NCBI RefSeq assembly: GCF_905220565.1
Contig: NC_059419.1
Location: forward strand, 2,046,001-2,110,000
Length of the DNA: 64,000 nt
Direction of reading: 5' to 3'
Source: Melitaea cinxia
Taxonomy: Eukaryota; Arthropoda; Insecta; Lepidoptera; Nymphalidae
Made by a program: the position numbers and the translations under genes. Below are positions 35,548 through 47,183 of the stretch, piece after piece (the first letter of the stretch is position 1; every line of letters begins with the position of its first letter). The notes under the pieces are model-generated. The model saw nothing but the letters and a program-made list of their open reading frames with translations, was not told where the DNA came from and searched no databases.

Positions 35548-35818
35548 AGGTAGGGCACAGCAGGTAATATCTTTCTCCTATCCTAGTTACCACTTGGGGA
35601 AGTACCTCGACCTTACAGAAGATAAAGTTAAATAATAATGCTATTAAGTATTAGTTAGTAGCTGAGTAAGGTGACCAGAGCTCCTGGGGGACTGGGGATT
35701 GGGTCGGCAACGCACTTGCGATGCTTCTGGTGTTGTAGGCTTTAGGGGTATATTTCAACTTTCTCTATAAGCTACGGTAATCGCTTACCATCAGGTGAGC
35801 CGTAAGTTTGTTTTGTAT
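35548..35818 (+). mobile_element. Family B copy
   Basis: Carries an extra block TTTAGGGGTATATTTCAACT with following TTTCTCTATA (35741-35767). The same block occurs at 38318-38344 outside a B element. Confidence 0.6.
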
Positions 35819-36052
35819 AAGTCACAAATATTACAAGATTAGGGTACAAAATAATATTTTAGAAACTATTAAAAAGTACATCGATTATCATACTATACAA
35901 TACTTATGTACATATCATATCATAAAAACTTTGTTGCTTATTTTACTTGTGGTTTACTTATACACTTTTTTAAGCAAGTAGTCCAAAAAGAATAACAAAA
36001 ATCAGAACTTCTTTCGTCGTGCATTGATGATCACCTTAATCACAATCGATTT

Positions 36053-36650
36053 AGCCTGCATCACTGTTGAGCATAGGCATCATTCTCCATGTAATACAAG
36101 GTCCAAGCTTAAGTCACCACGCTACACTGCGGGTTAGTGGATACCTATATTCCCTACTATAAAATCAAAATCAAAAATCAAAATCAAAAACAGCTTTATT
36201 CAAATAGGCTCCAAGAGCACTTTCGAATCGTCATTTTACAAATTAACACTTTAAAAATCAATTATTATATTTGTAGAAGTAAAGCTACCACCGATTCGGA
36301 ATGTAGATTCTGCGGAGAAGAATCGGCAAGAAACTCCACAGTTACTCTTTTGAAAAATAATGTATAAGCTGTAAATGTAAATTTTAGTACAAAATTAGAA
36401 ACATGTTGCATAAAATACAGCGTCACTAAGTCCACACATCTTTATCAACTATGTAATCCTGCACCGAGTAATAAGCTTAATCTATTTTTTTTATAAAAAC
36501 TTTAATTATATGTAACGATGAGTAACAATTGTTATCAGGTGTCTATATGATGACAAACCGTACCGTCAGCGTCAGTTTGACGCGCTCCGCCTGTCTAGAA
36601 CCAATACAACATAGATACACAAGCTTGTTTGTTAAATTCTAGGTTGCAGT
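36053..36650 (-). mobile_element. Family C SINE split by a family H insertion
   Basis: 36053-36160 and 36517-36650 join at CTACTAT/GAGTAACAATTGTTATC. The 36161-36516 insert is family H. Confidence 0.65.
36161..36516 (-). mobile_element. Family H retroposon tail inserted in family C
   Basis: (AAAATC)n at its left end, then TTTATTCAAATAGGCTCCAA and GATTCTGCGGAGAAGAATCG. It behaves as a minus-strand LINE/SINE 3' end with a microsatellite tail. A 76-codon frame here is not a gene. Confidence 0.5.
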
Positions 36651-37455
36651 AACCACAGCTGCCCGTGCAACCGATTAGCTGTAGTTAAAATAAAATAAAA
36701 AATACAACATCGAATCGTATTCTCTATGCTGCACTATGTAAAAATTATTTACCTATCTACAGTAGAACGACGTGTCAAGTTAAGCTCCGATTCCTTTTAT
36801 GCATAGCAAAAGACCCTAGCAGCAAGATGAGTAATAGCAGTGTGGGATGATGTAATGGCTCTTCAAACTCAGCCTTCACTTTCATCAATTCGAGTGAAAT
36901 TAAGTATTCTTATTATACTGGACTATTATTACTAGATATTAAATTTCATTGTCAGACATGTTGATTTCTTATATGACTAGGATAGCAAACAAGGTTATGG
37001 CTCACGTTTTTTTTTATATAGCTAGTTGGCAAACAAATATACGATTCACCTGATGGTAAGCGATTACCGTAGGTTATAGACGTCTGCAAGACCAGAAGCT
37101 TCGCGGACACACTACAGGGGATGACACAATTGTATCAAATCGCAAGTTTCTACCCCCTGTACCCATGCAGCGCTCCACCAAAGTCTCCATCGGGGCTACC
37201 ACATAATTTTCGACTGAACAAATTAATTGATTACTACTTTTATAATATCTAATTTTCCAAAAACTGGCCGGGGCGTACCTTCATCATCTCACTTACACTA
37301 TTGTCTCACTTTCATTCATATCGAAATAAAACCCAACAGTGTTACAACTTATTTAAAAAAAAACCTTCCTAGGAACTCACGCTACCACAAAGTTCTCTCA
37401 CCTCTCGGTACTTACCACAAGAACACAACACCGCTTGAGAGCAGTGTTATTCTGA

Positions 37456-37765
37456 ACATTTTTTTTTTTAAATATCATATCAAAAATTGACCGCTCCAGC
37501 GGGATTTGAACCCGCGTCTCCGACTGACCGTGTCGGCGCTCTAGCCAATTAAGCTATGGAACGATGTACCCGCCAGAGCGAAATTCTTGATATGATGATT
37601 TTTATTTTCGGTTTAAGCGAACCGTGGCGCCGTCTATAGTGAGTTCTTTACAGAGACCCGTAACTATTCAAAGTTTCATATTACAATGAAAATCTTTGAC
37701 AGGAGACGACACCATGCTATTCGTAATATGTACGATTTTATTTTTGTATTACCCACACATTACAT
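37456..37765 (-). mobile_element. Family T retroposon: tRNA-like gene near the 3' end, poly(A), 13-bp TSD
   Basis: Perfect duplications AGTGTTATTCTGA at 37443-37455 and 37766-37778 bound a 310-bp insert inside a family B copy. Read on the minus strand it starts ATGTAATGTGTGGGTAATAC, runs through an AT-rich body with a GGCGCCACGGTTCGC block, then a short inverted repeat (ATCATCATATCAAGAATTT), the tRNA-like sequence, the matching repeat arm, and an A-run. The tRNA is therefore at the 3' end, the opposite of a normal tRNA-headed SINE. Confidence 0.8.
37492..37563 (-). tRNA. tRNA-like sequence in family T (loop position of GGT anticodon)
   Basis: The 72-nt cloverleaf folds by eye: acceptor CGTTCCA/TGGAGCG, D-arm GCTT/GAGC, anticodon stem CCGAC/GTCGG with loop ACGGTCA, and a T-arm with a GGTTCAAAT loop region. 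The loop would present GGT (Thr) but has C instead of the usual U at position 33. It is part of a mobile repeat and probably serves as a pol III promoter; function in translation is doubtful. Confidence 0.6.
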
Positions 37766-37852
37766 AGTGTTATTCTGATTCTGTAATGTCGAGGCACTTC
37801 TCCAGTCGGGCTGCTCCAGGTTTTTAGCAGGATATTTCTTGATTTACCCTAC

Positions 37853-38135
37853 TTTTTTTTTATATCACTAGTTCGGCAAACAAGCATACGGCTCATCTGA
37901 TGGTAAGAGATTACCGTAGTTTATAGACGCCTGCAACACCAGAAGCATTGCAAGCGCGCTGCCGACCCAATCCCCAATACCCCCCAGGAGCTCTGGTCAA
38001 CTTACTCATCAACAGGAACACAATACTGCTTGAAAGCAGTATTATTTAGCTGTGATCTTCTGTAAGGTCGAGATACTACCCCAGTCGGGCTGCTCCATAT
38101 TTTGAGCATGAAATTCCTGCTGTGCCCTACCAGTT
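37853..38135 (-). mobile_element. Family B copy, full length
   Basis: Immediately follows the split copy in the same orientation. The T-run (tail) is at 37853. Confidence 0.7.
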
Positions 38136-38686
38136 ACTTCAACAAAACTTACGAGTTAGTATATTTCCTTACAAGTGAATTTGAAGCAAAGTGCTAGTTC
38201 ATTTATTTCGAGGAATAATGCATGTTTGAATAAGTTATTTCGAACTGCAGTTCTGCGAAATTGCCGGCTAAAACAATCGTGACTATGTTTGGCGGGGTGC
38301 CAACAGGGGTGAACTTTAGGGGTATATTTCAACTTTCTCTATACAGAGATATTATTAATGTTCTAGATTATTTATGAGATTTTTTTTTTAAAGAAAGACT
38401 TGTCTTTACTAATTTTGTAAAACAAAAGTGTAAGACTGCAAGCAACTGTTTTAATTGAAGGGTTTTTAGTGTGAAATTTTTAAATCAAGTCATTTTAAGT
38501 GATTGATAAGCTTCGGAATAAAGATTACAATATAAAACACAATAATACAATTTTTTTTTTACCATTAGATTGATAAGTATAAGTACGGCCCAACTGATGA
38601 TAGGCGATCACCATAGTAGATCACTTGTAGCCAAACGCGACATTATCAGCGAAATACTGACCCTACTCCAATATAATCTTTTAAAT

Positions 38687-38904
38687 GAGGTAGGGCACAG
38701 CAGGAAATTTCCGTTCAAAATACGGAGCAGCCCGACTGGGGTAGACCTCGACCTTACAGAAGATCACAGCTAAATAATACTGTTTTCAAGCAGTATTGTG
38801 TTCCTGTTGGTGAGCTCCAAGGGGGATTGATGACAGGGTCGGCAACGCGCTTGCGATGCTTCTGGTGTTGCAGACGTCGTAAGCTTCTTTGCGGACCTAG
38901 TTAA
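38687..38904 (+). mobile_element. Family B copy; facing fragment upstream
   Basis: A minus-oriented B fragment (38560-38617) precedes this plus-oriented copy, which ends GCGGACCTAGTTAAATA with the CCATCAGGTGAGCC block deleted. Confidence 0.6.
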
Positions 38905-40960
38905 ATAATATAAAAAATAATATATTCTCAAATCTCATCTCTCTATCTTACTCACAACTGGGAGACAACACTTTTTAAGAGCAATAGCTGTGTCAGTTAA
39001 AGTTAGCTAGGCATCAGGCAGGCTGCTTAAAATAAGATATATTGCCGCGTTGGCGCAACGGTTATAGCCATGGATTGTGCCTGTTGCGCTGGCGGTTGCG
39101 GATTCGATCCCCGCACATGACAAACATTTGTATTCTCTCTCTCTTCTCCTACATGGGGAAAGAGGCCTATGCCCAGTAGTGGGATGTTACAGGCTGAAGC
39201 GATGATGTTCTCTACTTGTCAATGTGATATTATGTTATTAAATATTTTATACACTGTACATTTGTATAGACGTCACGTGGCAGTCAAAATGTTTTAATTA
39301 TTCTTAACAAAAATAGCCATGTCAGTCTTTGTTAAATAAACAATACAACATTAATGACGGCAAAATGAAAAGTCTTTTATACAAATAACTTTCACGGTAG
39401 TAAATGGATATGATTCAATTTTGGAAACAATGTCTGTCTGGTAGTTCATTAGTCGCAATCAAAACACGAAAATAACTTTAACGGAATAGTGAAAATCGTC
39501 GGGCTTCTTGATTAGTGTGGACTTATTGGGGTGACTGTGATTTTTGTACAAGTTCGTTTTCGTGGGACTTATGAAATTTTATTTCGATGATTATTTTGCA
39601 TGCATCGCAGAATTTATTGCAGATGACGAGTTTAATGTTGAAAGCATTCTATACGAACTAAAATTAGAATTTTGTATAAAATAATTATATCCAAAAAATT
39701 ATACAAATGTTTATTTAGAACAAACTCTCATGAAAATAAACTTGTTTACTTGTCTGCAATAACGAAAGGAGGAGAAAAACTCAGTTTGCCCTTTTTGTTC
39801 CTAAATGTATTAACCAATTTCATCTTGATATTTTTTCTAATACCTACTATAAAAAATATGTGCGTTATGCAATGTACATATAAACATTACATAAATATTC
39901 ATAAGCAATTAATTATAATAATCCTTAGGTATTCTTATAAATTTTTAATTATAGCGACGCGTGCGAAAATCCCCTTTGATAAATGTGTACAAATTAGTAA
40001 GTAACGCCCCCCGAGGAGGCGTGTATATAATTAGCGTTGTTTTCATAACGGGTTGGGTAAATTATTGTCTTAATTATTGTTGCGGATATTTAACCTGCCT
40101 GGAATATGGCAAGATCTATCTGAATTAAAATATTGATTAAAAGAATGTAGTTTGAATTTGGAATGTATGGATTCTGTATACGTAAAACGTCAAGAGAGTC
40201 TCGTGACCAAGACATTCGTAGTTAATGTCGAAATGTCGAGCTCCGCAAAACGAAAATAAAAAACATGGTAAATAACCCGTTTTCGCATCGTTTTAGTAAT
40301 AGAAGTAACCTTGTTCACTATGCGTATTTATTATAATTTTAAATATTTATCTCTAATCCTCTTTAAATATATATTTTTTAATCTTTATAAGTTTTTATAA
40401 ATCATTAATTTATTCATTAGGTTTAATGGCTTCCAATAGTGCCAGTAATATACATTTTTTTTTAAATTTATGACAGGTAAAGAATATACATGACACTTTA
40501 TATCTACAAAAAAAAATGTTAGCACAAAATAAATTTTAAGCGAAAGATATAATATATTTATGATTTCATTATTCTCCTTCGTGTGTTTTCTATCCCACGT
40601 AACATTGGCAAAATCGACAGTGCCCCCTGGCAAAGAAAGCAATGAAACCCAAAAATTAACCATAATATATATCATTATTAACAAATGTACATAATTCTTT
40701 TTTTGTCAATAGGTACTGAAATTTTAATTTATTGATTGTTCAAGCAAGCACTGAATAGTATATTGACAGCAATATCGCAAAGCTCGATTTGTCTCTGTTT
40801 TCACACGCCATGGATACAAAACCAACCAAGTTCGTGCAGAAATCGCTTAGAGAAAAGTAATTTAATTCGGGACACGTGACGAGAACCGGAGTAGTAACTT
40901 ATCACACAGTAACAAATATCAATGTTGCTTGTCAAGGGGGTCATTTTTTAATATCATTTA
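38905..40960. other. Mostly unassigned
   Basis: Apart from the family C copy at 39.05 kb, no repeat or gene is recognised. The frames at 39672-40004 and 40385-40684 are AT-rich and lysine/leucine/isoleucine-rich, as expected by chance. Confidence 0.45.
39053..39197 (+). mobile_element. Family C SINE with central deletion
   Basis: Head GCCGCGTTGGCGCAACGG and B-box GGATTCGATCCCC are intact. The body jumps from CATTTGTATT to CTTCTCCTACATGGGG. Confidence 0.7.
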
Positions 40961-41133
40961 CTAGCTTTTACCCGTGACTTTGCTCACATTGATTTTTTTA
41001 AATAAAAAGTATCTTATGTTACTTTTAGTACCTCCAAAAATATGTATAAAAGTTTCATGATGATCGGCTTAGTAGTTTTCGCCTGAAAGCGTAACAAACA
41101 AACTTATATTCATATTTATAATATTAGTAGGGA
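40961..41133 (-). mobile_element. HelK copy
   Basis: Starts TCCCTACTAATATTATAAAT and ends ACGGGTAAAAGCTAG before a T on the minus strand; the same length as the copy at 33.2 kb. Confidence 0.7.
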
Positions 41134-41730
41134 CAAGAATTCTCAATATAACCTAAACTTAAGAAAACTCGATCTAAATCTTCGTTTTATTTTTTTTAAA
41201 TAGTCTCTATGCCCTACCTCAATAGTTTTCTAAATAAACATCTAAATTCCAAGAACAATACGTTTATTTCTTACGAGTATATTGAAAACTGAATTTCCAA
41301 CACACTACTTTTTTTAAAAAATATGTCGTTCGACAAATCAGAGCAGTGTAAGTTGACAGCTGACACGCGTTTGTCAACTTTGCCATTTTGATAGCACTTC
41401 CGATCAGCCAATCAGAGGCGAGGACTGATATGTTAGCATGTGACGCGTATAGTTAAGTATCTGTCCACTGGAGGCATTAAATATAATGCAAATAATGAAT
41501 CTATAAGAACCGGTGTTGCCAACGTATGCCACGTACGTGCCTAAACGGCGGCGGTTCGCAAAAGAAACAACTATTGTATCTTACAGGTTAAATCGTGAAT
41601 AAATCTATACACACAGCAAAACTGTAACCGTCCGATGTTAGAACAGGAGAAAAAGTAAAGAATAACGTATTATAGGAGTTGTTATGAGAGCAATGCTAGC
41701 CAAATTGTTTATTTACATACAAGTGTATGT

Positions 41731-42018
41731 ATGTTTCAGTATCACGTAAAATCTGCAACACGAAATCGGATACTCTCTTCACCGTTTAGTCCGGTCAAAT
41801 TGGTTGAAATAATAAAGAATCTTAGGCAGTGTAATAGGGAAGGGAAAGGAGAATGGGCAAATTGGCCCAAAGATACAAAAGTCTGTCCCCAGGGTTGGCA
41901 CGTAGTGCATTCAAAAGAGTTTTATATACGGACCATTTCTTTATATGGAATCGTAAAAATCCAACCTACAGAAAAAGAAATAATGAATAAAAAAAATCTG
42001 AAATTACGAATTTGGTAG
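41731..42018 (+). CDS. Unrecognised 95-codon open frame convergent with the transposase remnant
   Basis: The frame runs from ATG 41731 to TAG 42018 and ends about 50 bp from the 3' end of the transposase pseudogene on the other strand. The product is basic and contains the segment CPQGWHVVHSKEFY; I recognise no domain. Convergent placement fits the second ORF found in some PIF/Harbinger elements, but nothing in the sequence shows a MADF or Myb fold. It may be a chance frame. Confidence 0.2.
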   Translation: MFQYHVKSATRNRILSSPFSPVKLVEIIKNLRQCNREGKGEWANWPKDTKVCPQGWHVVHSKEFYIRTISLYGIVKIQPTEKEIMNKKNLKLRIW

Positions 42019-42067
42019 ATGAGTACATTAAAACGCAGACATTTTTATTTAATTTGTATTTCAGTTA

Positions 42068-44029
42068 TTATATATTTTCATCATCTACAATAACAGAGTC
42101 TAAAAATGCTGCAGGGTGACTAACGGTGTCATATCGTGCCCATCCCAGAAACCATACAATAGACATTATGTTGGCGCATGAACCCAAGGTACGTCTGCCG
42201 CTTTTGCATGAACAGTAAAAGTGTTCCAGAGCTTCCAGTCCTCGTTGGTCCAAGTTTATTAAAATGTATGTATATGTCTGTGTCTTAATTGTATTCCTCT
42301 TAGTAACCAGAAGTTATTACCGATTATATTATAATTGATCAAAGCATTATGTAAATCGTCGGTACTTATGAATATTTTAATGGTGTAAACACCATTTCTA
42401 TCGTGTTCTGCGTAATAACTTCTGGCTAGTACGTAGAGAACATAATTAAATCGTTTTCGGACAAACGAGGAAAATCTTGAAGCTCTGGTAAGTCGGCAGA
42501 CATACTTTGAAAATTCACTCTTCTACTATTAAGATTTTGGCCAATAACATATTCTGTTAGTAAGTATTCAACATTTAGTCTATTATTTATTCTCTCAACA
42601 ATTTCGTGGGCATTGGAACAATCGGTTATTGGGTCGTGAAAGGCATTGGTGATGACTGCGGCAATCCGAAAGTCATCTTGCATATGCAGTAACGCTTTGT
42701 TAAAATATTCTTGTCTGAATAACTTGAAGTCACGTTTGAAACGGCCATTCACCACTTCCACGACCCACCGACAAATAGTCACCATTCTTGACTTTTTGGT
42801 ATCTATTGTCGAAAGTTGCGTTTGACCTCTTGCTACAGATAGGGGCATGTGCATTTCATAGCCGCAAGCTTCAACATCAGGTAAAGCATCTCTAAAACCT
42901 CGGTCTAGTATTAGAACGTCACCTGGTCTGAAAAACCAGTTAAAAGCACTATTTTCAGCGTTCAGCGTGCCACTTAATATAGTCGCGTCTGATGTTGTGG
43001 CTGTGTAAAGCCCCACCATTGCAACAGACTATCAAAAATGGTTTCAATAGGTTTTGAAACTTATGGTGACTATATGTCATTCTTTGGAATAAAAAGTTAG
43101 CACTTTTTTGAATATATACATAAGTACCATCACAAACAATTATTGCTTTCATCGCATCTCCAGAATTGCCCCCAAAAAGAGCATTGGCGATAAAAAGATT
43201 TTTTTCCACAACTTGCTCTCTTGTGATATGATCCCATCCTAAATGGGTTGGCACATAGTCACGGGTTAAGCATTCTCTCGCTGCTTTAAGTAGTCTTTCC
43301 AGCGTTCTTCGACTCATATGCAACATGTCTGCCAATGCTGTGTCTGGTTCACCAGTACGTAGCTTAATGAAATAGGCAGCCAATGCAGTCTTCGGTTTTT
43401 TGCATGTTTGTATCAACGACGGCAGTTGCTCCAAAATTGCATTAAATTGGTCTATTGTAGGACCAGTTAAAAAATATAGTTCGTTAGGATCCATATTTTC
43501 TATATTTTCAAAATCCGGTCTTCCGATGACCCGATGAGCAGATTTTAAAATATTCATCATGTCCATGATTTGGTCCTCGTTGAAATCATGGCTGATGTTA
43601 TTTCAATCATTACAGCCTATACAGTCCACTGCTGGACATAGGCCTCCACAAGTTTACGCTAAAAATAACGTGAACTCATGTGTTTTGCCCATAGTCACCA
43701 CGCTGGGCAGGCGGGTTGGTGACCGCAGTATTGGCTTTGTCGCACCGAAGACGCTGCTGCCCCTCTTCGGCTGTGTATTTCAAAGCCAGCAGTTGGATGG
43801 TTATGCCGCCATCGGTCGGCTTCTTAAGTTCCAAGGTGGTTGTGGAACCTTGTTATCCCTTAGTCGCCTCTTACGACACCCACGGGAAGAGAGGGGGTGG
43901 CTAAATTCTTTATGCCGTAGCCACACAGCACATGTTATTTGCTGACAATAAAACTTCAAAGTCGTTCAATTGCAGATATTGTTGGCATATTCGTGCTGCA
44001 GGCGGTACACAAATATTTGATTTTTTGGT
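42068..44029 (-). pseudogene. Broken PIF/Harbinger (HARBI1-like, DDE_Tnp_4) transposase
   Basis: This is the remains of a DDE transposase of the kind insects carry with a C-terminal SWIM-like zinc motif. Reading on the minus strand: an N-terminal piece at 44029-43941; then, beyond an inserted family A element, 43594-43022 with the first catalytic Asp in CDGTYVYIQ; then after a frameshift near 43022 a second piece with Asp in ILDRGFRD and Glu in VVEVVNGRFK. A stop at 42426 and another frameshift lead into 42420-42260 (RSYYAEH to LLRG), then two stops, then the last piece 42253-42071. That piece carries CSC and SCAN, where the SWIM pattern CxC...CxH should end in His; here it is Asn. At least three frame breaks, several stops and one insertion make it non-functional. 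The family assignment rests on the DDE context and recalled homologues. Confidence 0.85.
43604..43931 (+). mobile_element. Family A retroposon inserted in the transposase
   Basis: The 328 bp insert is flanked by perfect 9-bp duplications ATGTTATTT at 43595-43603 and 43932-43940. It begins CAATCATTACAGCC, contains the GGACATAGGCCTCC and CACGGGAAGAGAGGGGGTGG blocks shared by all family A copies, and ends in CCACACAGCAC without an A-tail. Short frames inside it are by-products. It splits the transposase reading frame, so it is younger than that element. Confidence 0.85.
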
Positions 44030-45192
44030 TTAAATAAAGTCACCAATTAAGAACGATTTTCTCGCACACCATCATTTAATTCTAAAGGAATATCCCCGTT
44101 GTATAAAATATTTAAAGTCAAAGTCAAGTCTATGATAAGAATTATTTTATTTTTTTATTTAGTATGCATTTTTATAATTTTATTAACTGTGGCATAACTC
44201 AGAAACTACAGGTTAGAATTCAATGAGGTTCAACTCGCAGAGATAAACGTACGTGATGTGCCAAACGGCGGTAGTGTCAACCCTGGGGGCAGTAAAAAAT
44301 TTTTTGGACCAAGCTCCATACATTTTTGCCCATCCTCCTTTTGGAATTTCTTTTTTTTTAGAAAATTGCACGATCTACAATTTTTTATCTTAACTATATT
44401 TATTTAAAAACTGTTTTGCAAAAAAAATCTAAAAATATATTTATGTGATCTTTGAACATGAATAAAAATTTTACACACGTGGGATCGATGGGGACTTTTC
44501 ACAATTTCATTATAACGGTATCCTTAGCGTTCATTTAAATTTTCAGCTTCTTAGGAATTTGTACAAGGGTGAATGCTTATTTTGACCGGACTAGGTGTAA
44601 TCTTAGTGGTTTACGTGTTATTGTTAATTAATTTATAGTATTAATTTGTTGTAGGTTGAAGTTTGATTTACCATCGAAAATAAGTTATTTTAATGATAAT
44701 GACAAGCGTACACAGGTTTGCAGGTGTAAAAGTTATATTTTATTTACTTTACAGTTTTCTATAATACGTCAAATACAAGCCTAGCATATCAATGGCGAAC
44801 AAACTTTAAATTTAACGCCATGTAAGCTAAAATACATTTTCTCCCTTTGAGATAAGGTTTATTTTCACTTGTTATGCAATTTAAGTATAAAATAAGCGCG
44901 TCTCCAAGTTGTTTAATTACCCCTAATGACTAACGTCAATTTTTTTTCTTTTCTGTCAACGTGAGAATGATGGATTGCGTGTAACTTTGTACAGCCGGCC
45001 TTTTGCACAGACTATACATGTTACAGTTTTGGGTGCTTTTTTATACAACAGAGTATAAATATAGTAAATTAATTATAACTAAAAACAGATTTATGAATAA
45101 GTTACAGTAAATTGTGCGTGAGAAAGATTTTTAATTAAAAGGAATAATGTTAAATTGTAAATATGTGTCATGTACATATATTTATATAATAA
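44030..45192. other. No gene seen
   Basis: Upstream flank of the transposase remnant; AT-rich, with its missing 5' end not recognised. Confidence 0.45.
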
Positions 45193-45415
45193 CTAGCTGA
45201 CCCTGCAAACGTTGTTTTGCCATATATTTTATTAACCTTCTCAATTCTCCCCCCTATAACTTAGGGGAATGAAAAATAGATGTTGGCTGATTCTCAGACC
45301 TACCCGATATGCACACAAAATTGAAGATTTGATTGAAGAACATGAGAATCGGTCAAGCCGTTTCAGAGGAACTTTTAACTACAAACACCGCGACACGAGA
45401 TTTTTATATATTAGA
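45193..45415 (-). mobile_element. HelE copy with duplicated 5' terminus and (TTC)n
   Basis: CTAG at 45193-45196 is the 3' end; GCAAA/TTTGC hairpin follows inward. The 5' end (GA on the plus strand) is at 45414-45415. Directly outside it comes a long (TTC)n tract, then a second copy of the terminus TTTATATATTAGATTCTTT (45518-45537). Confidence 0.7.
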
Positions 45416-45420
45416 TTCTT

Positions 45421-45517
45421 TATCTTCTTCTTCTTCTTCGTCTTCTTCTTCTTCTTCTTCGTCTTCTTCGTCTTCTTCTTCTTCATCATCTTCTTCATCA
45501 TCATCTTCTTCTTCTTT
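45421..45517. repeat. (TTC)n microsatellite with GTC and ATC variants
   Basis: About 97 bp of TTC triplets with interspersed GTC and ATC. It generates false serine-rich and phenylalanine-rich frames. Confidence 0.95.
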
Positions 45518-45783
45518 TATATATTAGATTCTTTTATATATGTATGTCTACGTTTATGTTTAAGCGAATATAGTTTTTGGTGTATTGTATATATTAGTCT
45601 TATACGTAGTATAATTATTGTCTTAAATTGCACCGTGTCCCTGTAATATGTTACATATGTTTTCTTTATAGATGGGTCGTCTGTAAGAAATCACTGTCAG
45701 TGATAAGACCGCTTTTGCACTTTATTCAGTATTTTTTTTCTCTTCTTTTAATGTTCTCTTTGTAAGTGTGCAATAAAGTATAA

Positions 45784-46097
45784 ATACGTACGACTTATTT
45801 TTGTGTTACCCACAAATTAGGAAATTCATATCAAAAATCGACCGTTCCAGCGGGGATCGAACCTGAATCTCCGACTTACCGTGTCGGTGCTTTAGCCAAT
45901 TAAGCTATGGAACGATGTAACCGCTAGATCCAAATTTTTGATATGATGATTTTTATATTCGGTCTAAGCGACCGTGGCGCCGTCTATAGTGAGTCTTCTA
46001 CAGCACTCGTAACTATTCAAAGTTTCACATTACAATGAATTCATTGACAGGAGACGACACCATACTATTTTTAATTCTTACGATTTATTTTTGTAAA
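45784..46097 (-). mobile_element. Family T copy with direct terminal repeats
   Basis: The whole unit is present, and ACGA-TTATTTTTGT occurs both at its left end (45790-45802) and right end (about 46079-46094). The left extension GTTACCCACAAATTAGGA is the same unit-start sequence seen at the 5' end of the 37.5-kb copy. Confidence 0.7.
45843..45914 (-). tRNA. tRNA-like sequence in family T, diverged
   Basis: The anticodon loop is ACGGTAA, the acceptor stem is perfect (CGTTCCA/TGGAACG), and the T-stem is weakened by changes (CAGGTTCGATCCCCGC). Likely a decayed copy. Confidence 0.5.
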
Positions 46098-46273
46098 ATT
46101 CGATTTTCAATTTTTTATATAATATTAAAAAAGTATAAATAAATAAATAAATTTATGTACTAATAAGTTAGTTTCGATTCTTTTATTTATTTTCATGTTT
46201 GTGTCGTTTTAAGTACAGGCTTATATTTTATATTTTAACTTTTATCGATTGTAGGATCTTCTATCTAGGTGAC

Positions 46274-46396
46274 GATTCAGCCTGTTACATACTTCTGCTA
46301 GACGTAGGACTCGTTCTCCTTGTAGGAGAAGTTTCAGGAGCTTAATCCGCCATACTGCTCTACTGCGGGTAGGCGGATATATTCCTACTATGAGTA
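46274..46396 (-). repeat. Family C 3' fragment
   Basis: GATTCAGCCTGTTACATACT to CCTACTATGAGTAC. Confidence 0.55.
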
Positions 46397-46920
46397 CATT
46401 ACATAAAATTGTGCAAATATAAAACGTTACACATTAAATTAAGAATGAAGCTATTTTTAACATAATTTTCCATATAAGTCTGTATAAATTATGAACTAAA
46501 ATATGCTCTCAAAAAGATTATTATCTTTACGTTTAGTTGAAAATACATGCATAACTATATAATTTAATTTAAATATTTGAATTTCGTAAAGGGTTTTGCG
46601 ATTATGCAAATGATTTAGGGACAGCTGAATAATAATTTAGTAAGTACGATTTGCGTAGTGAAAATCTTTGACGTAAAACGAGTTGTCTTAATGGCGATGA
46701 TTGAGGATTTATTCCCACTCAGGTAGGTATTTGTAAAATAATTTTTTTTTGGTAACATACAAACAAATACTAATTTTACTAACGTAAAACAGGAAATATC
46801 ATGTCAATATAATTGAGGTAGGGCACATCAACTGAGATAGGGTACAGCAGGAAATATACGGAATAATACGTTTTTGGAAAATTAGATATTATAAAAGTAG
46901 TAATCAATTAATTAATTTAA

Positions 46921-47183
46921 CTGAGGTAGGGCACAGCAGGATTTTCCTGCTCAAAATATGGAGCAGCCCGACTGGGGAAGTACCTCGACCTTACAGAAGC
47001 TCACAGCTAAATAATACTGCTTTCAAGCAGTGCTATGCTCCTGTGGTAAGAAATGTGACCACAGTTGCTAGCAAGGTTTGGGGATAGGGTCAAAAACGCG
47101 CTTGCGATGCTTCTGGTTTCGCAGGCGTCTTCAATAATCCCTAACCACTATATGAGCCGTACGCTTATTTGCCGACTTAGTTG
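46921..47183 (+). mobile_element. Family B copy
   Basis: Near full length. Two short repeats of its 5' end (GAGGTAGGGCACATC, GAGATAGGGTACAGC) lie at 46814-46860. Confidence 0.65.

Larger units (their letters stand above)
37007..37852 (-). mobile_element. Family B copy split by other sequence and by the family T insertion
   Basis: Segments 37007-37107, 37408-37455 and 37779-37852 align to successive parts of family B. A family T element fills 37456-37765, and 37110-37400 holds unrelated sequence. A short B stub with its own T-run precedes it at 36976-37006. Confidence 0.55.

Noticed and set aside
43559..43945. 128-codon plus-strand frame, and similar frames at 16491-16899, 22826-23032 and 48856-49062
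   Set aside because: All fall inside family A copies and differ only as the repeat does; no protein family is recognised.
45269..45646. 125-codon Phe-rich and 64-codon Ser-rich frames
   Set aside because: Both are translations of the (TTC)n microsatellite and Helitron end.
21861..45914. The three tRNA-like sequences as working tRNA genes
   Set aside because: They are embedded in mobile repeats and lack U33; I list them as tRNA-like only.
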